The position numbers were made by a program, and so were the translations under genes. A stretch of 42,763 nucleotides of DNA from an uncultured Clostridia bacterium (GTDB lineage: Bacteria > Bacillota > Clostridia > Oscillospirales > Acutalibacteraceae), in contig CAMFSU010000050.1 of NCBI GenBank assembly GCA_945983355.1, forward strand, positions 1 to 42,763. The letters are read 5' to 3'. Below the pieces are notes generated by a model. The model ran no database searches. It was not told the DNA's origin and saw nothing but the letters and a program-made list of their open reading frames with translations. Shown here in pieces: positions 8,999 through 17,200 of this stretch (its first letter is position 1; each line of letters starts with the position of its first letter).

Positions 8999-10612
8999 AT
9001 GCAAAATAAAATTTGGTGGCGATTTTTCAGCAAAAGAAGTGCCATTTGTTATTTTTTACTTATTTCGTTATTTTTTAGCGCATTTTTGCGGGTCGCAGTT
9101 ATTGCTAAAAGCGATTACACCGATGTTTTACAGTCACACGGGAGGTTAAAGCTTGCGGCGGGTAAAATAAGGGGCACTATTTACGACTGCAATATGCGAC
9201 CGATTACTAATAATAAATCAAAAATTATTGCCTGTGTTTCCCCCACAAACCGCGCAAAAACCGCACTTTCTACTGTTTTAAAGGGACAAGAGTTTGAAAG
9301 CGTTTTGGAACGTCTTGAAAATGGCAAGCCCGTGCTGTGTGAAGTGCCCAAAGAGATAAAATGCGATGGTATAATTTGCACCACCGTTTATTATAACGAT
9401 GAAAGCGTATTTGCGCCCCACACCGTTGGATATGTTAATAGCGATAACAAGGGCGTAAATGGGTTACAGTTGGCTTATAATGGGCTTTTATACACCGATG
9501 AGGATGCTTATTTTAGCTTTGCTTGTGATGGTCTTTATAATGTTTTAGAGGGTATCGAGCCCGAGGTTTATAACAACACCTCTGCCGTTGCAAACGGGGT
9601 TGTCAGCACTATTGACATAAATATTCAAAGCATTATTGAAGAAACCGCAAACTCGTTAGAGCGTGGCGCGGTTGTGGTGGCTGATGCCAAAACCTTAAAA
9701 ATAAGGGGTATTGTTTCCCGACCCAATTTTAACCCAAACGACCTTGAAAGCTATTTAAAACGACAGGATTCTCCCCTATTTAACCGCGCGATAAATTCTT
9801 ACGCTGTTGGCTCGGCTTTTAAGCCCTGTATCGCCGCCGCTGCTATTGAAAACGGACTTGAAAATACTGTTTATAACTGTGTTGGCAGTATGGAAATTAT
9901 CGACCGCCACTTTAACTGCCACGAAAGAAGCGGTCACGGGGTTTTAAATCTTCGTTATGGGTTGGCAAATTCTTGCAACACTTATTTTTTTAATTTAGCA
10001 ATTAAAACAGGCAAAACCAATGTTTTTAAGATGGCCGATAACCTAAATTTCGGTAAAAAAATAAAACTGTGTGACGGCATCTATACCGCCACCAGCATTA
10101 TACCATCAATCGAAAAGCTTGAAAACACAGCCCACCTTGCCAATTTCAGTATTGGTCAGGGCGATTTCACCACATCCCCTGTTTCTATGCTAACACTTTA
10201 TTCTGCCATTGCAAACGGCGGTAAATATTATATGCCATCGCTTGTTGAAGGGACTTATAAGGACGGCAAATTTACCGAATTTAACCGTGGCTTTATGACA
10301 AAAGCAATGAGCGACAAAACCTCAAACAAGCTTTTGGATTATTTGAAAACCGTTATCACCGAAGGTACCGGCGGTGATGCCCTGCCCGAAACAGTAACAG
10401 CCGCAGGTAAAACCGCTACCGCACAAACGGGAATTATTGAAGGCGGTCGCGAAATTTTGCGAAGCTGGTTTTGCGGCTTTTTCCCCGCCGAAAGCCCAAA
10501 ATATATTGTAATTGTCTTTTCAGAAGATTCAAAAAAACAAACACTGTCCTGCGGTAAAATTTTTGCAAAAACCGCAGATAAAATTACTGCCCTTGCGGTT
10601 GACAAAATTTAA
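8999..10612 (+). CDS. Penicillin-binding protein (class B transpeptidase, PbpI/PBP2-like)
   Basis: Membrane-bound D,D-transpeptidase that crosslinks peptidoglycan. An N-terminal membrane anchor (residues about 17-36) is followed by a short dimerisation-type domain and the transpeptidase domain. All three catalytic motifs are visible, numbered from the ATG at 8999: SAFK at 272-275 (serine nucleophile), SCN at 325-327 and KTATAQTG from 471, where KTG is changed to KTA. The length of 537 residues is on the short side for class B enzymes. An in-frame GTG at 8969 lies inside the terminator stem and has no ribosome binding site, so ATG 8999 with GAGGTG is preferred. Position after mltG and the U32 gene suggests the counterpart of Bacillus yrrR (pbpI). 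Confidence 0.9.
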   Translation: MQNKIWWRFFSKRSAICYFLLISLFFSAFLRVAVIAKSDYTDVLQSHGRLKLAAGKIRGTIYDCNMRPITNNKSKIIACVSPTNRAKTALSTVLKGQEFESVLERLENGKPVLCEVPKEIKCDGIICTTVYYNDESVFAPHTVGYVNSDNKGVNGLQLAYNGLLYTDEDAYFSFACDGLYNVLEGIEPEVYNNTSAVANGVVSTIDINIQSIIEETANSLERGAVVVADAKTLKIRGIVSRPNFNPNDLESYLKRQDSPLFNRAINSYAVGSAFKPCIAAAAIENGLENTVYNCVGSMEIIDRHFNCHERSGHGVLNLRYGLANSCNTYFFNLAIKTGKTNVFKMADNLNFGKKIKLCDGIYTATSIIPSIEKLENTAHLANFSIGQGDFTTSPVSMLTLYSAIANGGKYYMPSLVEGTYKDGKFTEFNRGFMTKAMSDKTSNKLLDYLKTVITEGTGGDALPETVTAAGKTATAQTGIIEGGREILRSWFCGFFPAESPKYIVIVFSEDSKKQTLSCGKIFAKTADKITALAVDKI

Positions 10613-10627
10613 CTATAAGTATATAAT
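10599..10627 (+). promoter_or_regulatory. Consensus promoter for alaS, overlapping the PBP stop codon
   Basis: Perfect TTGACA (10599-10604), 17-base spacer and perfect TATAAT (10622-10627). The -35 box is made from the last codons of the penicillin-binding protein gene. Transcription would start near 10634, leaving a leader of only about 35 bases before the alaS ATG, which is too short for a T-box. Confidence 0.85.
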
Positions 10628-10667
10628 AATAGAGTATGTTTAATTCTAACTAAAGGATGTTTTGAAA

Positions 10668-13286
10668 ATGAAATGGACTTCACTTAACGACCTTCGCGAA
10701 AGCTATCTTTCATTCTTTGAATCTAAGGGACATTTGCGCCTTGGAAGCTTTTCGCTTGTGCCGAATAATGATAAATCTTTGCTTTTGATAAATTCGGGTA
10801 TGGCACCGATGAAAAAGTACTTTACAGGCGAGGTTACCCCACCCCGCAACCGCGTTACAACCTGCCAAAAGTGTATCAGAACACCTGACCTTGAACGCGT
10901 TGGTATCACCGCTCGCCACGGCACATTTTTTGAAATGCTTGGCAACTTTTCGTTTGGTGATTATTTTAAAAACGAGGCAATTGCTTGGGCTTGGGAATAT
11001 TTAACCAAAACCCTCCAGATCCCTGAAGAATTATTATGGCCGTCAGTTTATGAAGAAGACGACGAAGCATACGCTTTATGGCGTGATGTTATTGGTGTGC
11101 CCGAGGAACGCATTGTAAGAATGGGCAAGGCCGACAACTTCTGGGAACACGGCACAGGTCCTTGCGGTCCATGTAGTGAAATTTATTTTGACCGCGGTGA
11201 AAAATACGGCTGTGGCTCACCCGACTGTAAACCCGGCTGCGACTGTGACAGATATATGGAAATTTGGAACAATGTATTTTCACAGTTTAACAATATGGGT
11301 GACGGCACCTATACAGAGCTTGAGCATAAAAACATTGATACAGGTATGGGTCTTGAACGCCTTGCTTGCGTAATGCAGGGTGTTGACAATATGTTCGAGG
11401 TTGACACTATCCGAAACATTCTTGATAAGGTTTGCGCCATTTCGGGAAAAGAATACAGCAAGGAACATACTACCGACGTTTCTATTCGTGCTATTACCGA
11501 CCATGCACGCGCCGCAACCTTTATGATAAGTGACGGTATTACTCCCTCAAACGAAGGCCGTGGCTACGTTTTAAGACGTATTATTCGCCGTGCTGTACGT
11601 CATGGTAAGCTTATTGGTATTAACCGTCCGTTCTTTATGGAGCTTTGCAACATTGTAATAAATGAAAACAAATCGGGCTATCCCGAGCTTATTGAAAAGA
11701 AGCAGTTTATTGAAAAGGTTATAACTAACGAGGAAGCTTCATTTAACAAAACCATTGACCAAGGTCTTTCAATGCTTGAAGCACTTACCAAAAACGGCGG
11801 TATGCTGTCTGGCGAGGATGCATTTAAGCTTTATGATACCTATGGCTTCCCTGTTGACCTTACAAAAGATATTCTTGCTGAAAAAGGCATGACACTTGAC
11901 GAAGAAAAGTTTGCGGCTTGTATGGAAGAACAACGCCAAAAAGCAAGAAATGCCCGTAAAGCAAGCGACGGCGAAAGCTGGAAATCAAGCGATATTACCT
12001 TTGAAAATGTTGGTGCTACCGAATTTTTGGGCTATACCCAAAACAAGTGCGATGCAAAGGTTTTAGATATTGTAGTTGATGGCGAACACACCTTAACCGC
12101 AACCGAAGAAAACAAAGCAATTATTGTTTTAGACAAAACAGTTTGCTATGCTGAAAGCGGCGGTCAGGTTGGTGACAGCGGTGTTATTACTGCTGACGGC
12201 TTTGAATTTGAGGTTTATGATGTTAAAAAGAATTCAAGCGGTATATTTACCCACTTTGGCACCGTTACAAAGGGCGAAATCACAGTTGACAGCGCTGTAA
12301 CAGTTGAAATTGACAATGTTAAGCGTTCGGCAATTCGCCGCAATCATACAGCCGCTCACCTTTTACAAGCAGGTCTTCGCGCCGTGCTTGGCACCCACGT
12401 TGAACAAGCAGGTCAGCTTGTAAACGAAAAGGCAGTTCGTTTTGACTTTACACACTTCTCTGCTTTATCAAGTGAAGAAATTGCAAAGGTTGAAGCATTT
12501 GTAAACAACGCTATTTTAAGCGGTATTGAGGTTATGAACAAAGAAATGCCAATTGCCGAAGCTAAGAAAATGGGCGCTATGGCACTTTTCGGTGAAAAAT
12601 ATGGCGATATTGTTCGTGTTGTTGCAGCAAGTGATACATCGGTTGAGCTTTGCGGCGGTACCCACGTTGACAACACCGCAAAAATTGGTCTTTTCCACAT
12701 TGTTTCTGAAAGCAGCGTTGCCGCAGGTGTGCGCCGTATTGAAGCAGTAACAGGCGCAGGTGTGCTCAATGTTCTTTACAACAACATTGCACTTGCTAAT
12801 GACACTGCAACAGTATTAAAAGCACAAAACACAAACGACATTGCAAAACGTGCAACTGCCGTTATGGATGAACTTAAAGAAACCAAGCGCTTACTTGAAA
12901 AAGCCGAAGCAAAGCTTGCAGGCGGTAAGCTTGATGATATTTTGGCAAAAGCCGTTATGATAAACGACATTAAGGTTGCCGTTGCTAAAATTGACGGCTC
13001 TGCTGATGATTTACGCAAGATGACTGATACAGTTAAAGCCGAAAATGATGACACAGTTATTGTTTTGGCGGCTGTAAACGGCGAAAAGCTTACATTTAGT
13101 GCGGCTTGCGGTAAGGTTGCCATTTCAAAGGGCGCACACGCAGGTAACTTGGTTCGTGAAATTGCTAAAATTTGCGGTGGTAACGGCGGCGGTAAACCCG
13201 ACAGCGCAATGGCAGGCGGTAAGGATGCTTCAAAATTAGAAGAGGCACTCTTGGCTGTTCCAACCATTTTAAAGGAGATGCTTTAA
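10668..13286 (+). CDS. alaS: Alanine--tRNA ligase
   Basis: Charges tRNA-Ala and hydrolyses mischarged Ser/Gly-tRNA-Ala. 872 residues from ATG 10668, the normal family length. The N-terminus (MKWTSLNDLRESYLSFFESK) matches the catalytic class II domain, GCG...CDCDRYMEIWNNVF and GMGLERLACVMQG are further core motifs. The editing domain has the zinc-ligand motifs HTAAH (about 565) and CGGTHVD (about 665), and a C-Ala domain rich in GGG closes the protein. A TTG two codons upstream is a possible start but is only 4 bases from the AAAGGA site; the ATG, 10 bases away, fits both the site and the family. It is driven by its own consensus promoter and followed directly by the HIT gene. Confidence 0.97.
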   Translation: MKWTSLNDLRESYLSFFESKGHLRLGSFSLVPNNDKSLLLINSGMAPMKKYFTGEVTPPRNRVTTCQKCIRTPDLERVGITARHGTFFEMLGNFSFGDYFKNEAIAWAWEYLTKTLQIPEELLWPSVYEEDDEAYALWRDVIGVPEERIVRMGKADNFWEHGTGPCGPCSEIYFDRGEKYGCGSPDCKPGCDCDRYMEIWNNVFSQFNNMGDGTYTELEHKNIDTGMGLERLACVMQGVDNMFEVDTIRNILDKVCAISGKEYSKEHTTDVSIRAITDHARAATFMISDGITPSNEGRGYVLRRIIRRAVRHGKLIGINRPFFMELCNIVINENKSGYPELIEKKQFIEKVITNEEASFNKTIDQGLSMLEALTKNGGMLSGEDAFKLYDTYGFPVDLTKDILAEKGMTLDEEKFAACMEEQRQKARNARKASDGESWKSSDITFENVGATEFLGYTQNKCDAKVLDIVVDGEHTLTATEENKAIIVLDKTVCYAESGGQVGDSGVITADGFEFEVYDVKKNSSGIFTHFGTVTKGEITVDSAVTVEIDNVKRSAIRRNHTAAHLLQAGLRAVLGTHVEQAGQLVNEKAVRFDFTHFSALSSEEIAKVEAFVNNAILSGIEVMNKEMPIAEAKKMGAMALFGEKYGDIVRVVAASDTSVELCGGTHVDNTAKIGLFHIVSESSVAAGVRRIEAVTGAGVLNVLYNNIALANDTATVLKAQNTNDIAKRATAVMDELKETKRLLEKAEAKLAGGKLDDILAKAVMINDIKVAVAKIDGSADDLRKMTDTVKAENDDTVIVLAAVNGEKLTFSAACGKVAISKGAHAGNLVREIAKICGGNGGGKPDSAMAGGKDASKLEEALLAVPTILKEML

Positions 13287-13628
13287 ATGCAGAATTGTTT
13301 ATTTTGCAAAATTATAAAGGGTGAAATTCCATCCACAAAGGTTTATGAGGATGAATTCGTTTATGCCTTTTTGGATATCGAGCCACAAGCACCCTTTCAC
13401 GCAGTAATCGTACCCAAAATTCACATTAAATCAGCCGATGAAATCAATACTGAAAACAGTATGTATATAGCAAAGATTTTCGAAGCGGTTGCAAAAATTG
13501 CAAAGCAAGAAAATTTAGAAAACGGATATCGTGTTGTAAATAACTGCGGTGCCGACGGCGGTCAAACCGTTGGTCACATTCATTTTCATTTACTTGCCCG
13601 CCGCAATTTGCAATGGCCTCCCGGTTGA
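13287..13628 (+). CDS. HIT family protein (histidine triad nucleotide hydrolase)
   Basis: 113 residues, the standard length of HINT-type proteins, which hydrolyse nucleoside phosphoramidates and related aminoacyl-AMPs. The triad is GHIHFHLLA with histidines at 97, 99 and 101. Cysteines 4 and 7 (CLFCKI) are part of the zinc site found in many bacterial HIT proteins, and the C-terminus ends in the typical WPPG. The two glycines that usually follow the triad are replaced by ARR. The start immediately follows the alaS stop codon with its site AAAGGAGATG in the alaS 3' end. A link to alaS is sensible because HINT proteins can remove aminoacyl-adenylates, but that is inference. Confidence 0.92.
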   Translation: MQNCLFCKIIKGEIPSTKVYEDEFVYAFLDIEPQAPFHAVIVPKIHIKSADEINTENSMYIAKIFEAVAKIAKQENLENGYRVVNNCGADGGQTVGHIHFHLLARRNLQWPPG

Positions 13629-13650
13629 TAACTTTAAAGGAGATATAAAT

Positions 13651-14190
13651 ATGTCAGAATTTTATACTTTAAAAATTGCGGGGCTTGAAAGACAGCTTGA
13701 AAAATTTCCCGTAAGCGACAAATTAGATATTGCCGCGTTTATCATTTTCGGCGATGTTGAGCTAACTGTTAAAGCAAGTGAAGAGCTTTTAAAAAAGCTT
13801 CCTGAATTTGATGTTATTTTAACCCCCGAAGCCAAGAGTATTCCAATTGCTTACGAAATGTCAAGGCAGTCGGGCAAGCCCTACATAATTGCACGCAAAG
13901 GCGTTAAGGTTTATATGCGCAATCCCCTTTCGGTTTCGGTAAATTCAATTACCACCAAAAACGAACAGCATTTATACCTTGGCGAAAGCGAGGTTAATAT
14001 GATTAAAGGCAAAAAAGTGCTTATTGTTGACGATGTTATCAGCACAGGTGAATCACTTACCGCTGTTAGAAATCTTGTTAATGCTGCGGGCGCTGTTGAA
14101 GCCGCCGCTTGCGCTTTCCTTGCTGAAGGTGATGCCGCTGACCGCGACGATATCATCTTCCTTGAAAAGCTTCCACTTTTCTTTAAATAA
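13651..14190 (+). CDS. Purine-type phosphoribosyltransferase (adenine phosphoribosyltransferase-like)
   Basis: 179 residues of the type I phosphoribosyltransferase fold with the PRPP-binding loop VLIVDDVISTGESL near residue 128. The sequence LTPEAKSIPIAYEMSRQSGKPYIIARK is close to the adenine and xanthine phosphoribosyltransferase (Apt/Xpt) pattern, so base salvage to AMP or XMP is likely; the base specificity is not settled. An earlier in-frame ATG at 13549 would overlap the HIT gene and lacks a site, whereas ATG 13651 follows AAAGGAGAT by 7 bases. It is the last gene of the alaS unit and is followed by a strong bidirectional terminator. Confidence 0.88.
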   Translation: MSEFYTLKIAGLERQLEKFPVSDKLDIAAFIIFGDVELTVKASEELLKKLPEFDVILTPEAKSIPIAYEMSRQSGKPYIIARKGVKVYMRNPLSVSVNSITTKNEQHLYLGESEVNMIKGKKVLIVDDVISTGESLTAVRNLVNAAGAVEAAACAFLAEGDAADRDDIIFLEKLPLFFK

Positions 14191-14202
14191 TTTTACACAT
14201 TA

Positions 14203-14236
14203 AAAATAGCCCTGTGGTTTTCCACAGGGCTATTTT
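14203..14236. terminator. Bidirectional terminator between the phosphoribosyltransferase and the surface protein
   Basis: Perfect 15-bp inverted repeat (stem includes AATAGCCCTGTGG), TTTT loop, with T runs on both strands. It ends the plus-strand alaS unit and the minus-strand surface protein gene, which stops at 14245. Confidence 0.93.
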
Positions 14237-14244
14237 ATTTTAAT

Positions 14245-17200
14245 CTATGCAGTTTTCTTTTTTGAAAATTTTGCAATTGCCAAGGCAAAACCGCCACTTA
14301 TAACCATAAGCATAAACCAAACTGAAATGTTATTCAAATCATTTGTTTGCGGAACCTTATAATCATAAACATTTTCAAAAACTGCCTTTTCAACTGTGCC
14401 GTTTTCATCACTATAAACCATATCCACCACGAAAATACCCTCGCCACCGTCTTTAACGGTTACAGTTACGGTATAAACGGTTGTGTCATAGGTATAGCCC
14501 TTTGCACCGTCGTTAAGCTCTTTAATAGTGTAAACATAGGTGCCGGCTTCTTTAATATTAAGCTTTGAGAAAATAATCTTACCGTCTTTATCATTTTTAA
14601 CGGTTTCGATAAGCTTTCCGTCCTTATCATAAAGCTCGAAGGTGAAGTCACCGCCCTTAAGGTCGTGGCCTTTAAGCATTTTCTCGGCTTCAATTGTGAT
14701 ATCGGTCGGGGCAACAGTATAAGCATTGTTAAATACAATTACATCATCAATTTTACCGTTAACGGCATTGCCGTCAACCTTAATTTCTGCCAAAAGCTGA
14801 CCTTCGCCATCATCGGTAACAATTACTTCAATTTCAAACTTGTGCTTATCGGTTGTGATACCCTTGCCGTCAAGCTCATCCTCAAGAATTACAAAACGGT
14901 AGGTGCCAACCTTTGAGAAGGTTAATTCGCTGAAAGTAATTGTGCCGGTAGCATTATCAACCTTAACCAATTTAAAGTTATCATCCAAAAGATTTAAAAG
15001 TGCAAAATTAGGACCTGCTTCATAAAGGTCAAACTTGAACTCGCCGTCGATAAGGTCGCGGCCCAAAAGCTTTTTAGTGGCTTTAAGATTAACCTTAACG
15101 CTTTTTGCGGTATAAATGTTTTCAAACACAAGCTGGGAAGCAATATCGGCAATAGCGGTTTCGTTGTTATCAACATAAAGCTTATAATCATAATAACCAT
15201 CTAAATCAGCATCGGCCGATACAACAACCTTAATTGCATAAACCTTTGTTGAATACTCAACACCGCCTAAATTACCTTCAACTTCCTTAACGGTGTAGTT
15301 ATAAGTGCCAACTGCATCAAACTTAATAGCATCAAATATTATCATACCGTTAGCGTTATTCTTTTTGGTATCAATAAGAGTGCCATCTTTGTAAAGTTCA
15401 AAGGTAAATTCACCGTTTTTAATTTCACGGCCTTTAAGATCCTTTTTAGCGGTAATTATAATTTCAGCATCATCAGGTGTGTAAGCATTTGAAAATTCTG
15501 CACGCTGTACGGTACTGCCACCAAGCGAATAAACAACTGTCTTGTCGAAATATCCCTTGCCCGCATTGTCAGCAATGGTAACAGTTACAGTATATTCCTT
15601 GTTATCATAGGTGATATATTGCGAATTACCTGCAACCTCTTTAATGGTATAGGTGTAGGTGCCGGCAGTATCATAGGTGATTGCATCAAACGAAACATTA
15701 CCGTTTGCGGCATTTTTGGCAGTGTCAATTTCAACGCCGTTTTCATAAAGTGCAAAGGTGAATTCATTAGCATTAAGGTTTTTACCGCTTAATGTCTTAA
15801 ACGCTTCTATAGTTACATCAATTGGCTCAACTGTGTATTTATTGTTGAATACAACAGCATCTTCAATATTGCCTGTAACGGTATTACCGTCAACCTTAAT
15901 TTCGGCAACTAATTTGCCCACGCCATTATCGGTTACAATTACGGTAATTTCATATTTGTGTGTATCAACCGTAATACCCTCGCCGTTTACTTCATCCTCT
16001 AAAATAACGAATCTGTAAGTGCCGACTGTACCAAAGGTTTGTGTAGTAAAGGTTACAATACCCGTTGATGCATCCTTCTTAAAAGCGGGCGTGTTATCGT
16101 CAATCAGCTTATCAAGTGTGAAATCAGACTTTGCACTGTAAAGGTCAAACTTAAATTCACCGTTTACAAGGTCACGTCCTGTTAACTTCTTAGTTGCCTT
16201 TAAGGTAACGCTTGCCTCTTCAGTAGAATAAACATTAACAAACTTAATAGCATTTTTAATATTTGTTGTTTGAACATTGTCAACATAAACAACATAATCT
16301 AAATTACCGTCGTTATCAGCATCATCGCTTACCACAATTTTAACCGCATAGGTTTTGGTATCATAATCAATACCGCCTAAGTTTTCGTTCTTTTCCTTTA
16401 CGGTATAGTTATAAGTTCCCACTTTGTCAAAGGTGAGCTTATCGAATGCAAAGTCGCCGTTTGCAGCGTTTGTATCGGTATCAATCGCAGTTGCTTGACC
16501 CTCTTTATAAAGCTCAAAGGTAAACTCATCAGCTTTAAGGTCACGACCCTCTAAAATCTTATTTCCTTCAATTACAACCTCAACCTCGGCGGGCTTATAC
16601 ACATTGGTAAAGCTTAAATTCAAGTCTTCCGAGCTTGAATTTTGATAGCCCACCTTTGCGGTAACAGTACCATCAAGATTATCGAAAATTGTGATAGTAA
16701 TATCGTGAACAGTTGGGTCATAGGTCATACCCAAAAGCTTATCTTCGGGTACAATTTCCTTAATTTTAAAGTTATAGGTCTTACCAACAACTGTTGCGGG
16801 GAAAGAAAGGTCAATGCGTGTATTACCGTTTGCATCAGTAGGAAGCGAGGTAACAATCGGCTCTGTTCCTGTTTCGGTGAATAAGCCAAAAACATAACCC
16901 TCTTTTCCCTTTCCTGTGCCAACATTATCGGTAACGGTTTTATCAATGCTTATAATAAGCTCGTCAGCACCTGTGGGAGCATAAGCATTAGTAAAGTCAA
17001 CATCTACTGTAAATTTGTTATTGGCTTTGCTTACTGTTGCAGGTGTGTTTGCGTTAACCGCAGCCACCTCAAGCATACCATCCATTGTAGCATCGCTTAC
17101 AACAACATTAAAGTAACGGTAAAGCTCGTCATAAGTTACACCACCAAGCTTGTTTTGGGGTATAATCTCACGCACACGGAACCAATAGGTGCCAACGCTT

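Noticed and set aside
10662-10667. TTG 10662 as the alaS start
   Set aside because: Only 4 bases from the ribosome binding site, while ATG 10668 gives the conserved MKWTS N-terminus.
10600-10668. T-box leader for alaS
   Set aside because: The leader is only about 35 bases and has no T-box sequence.
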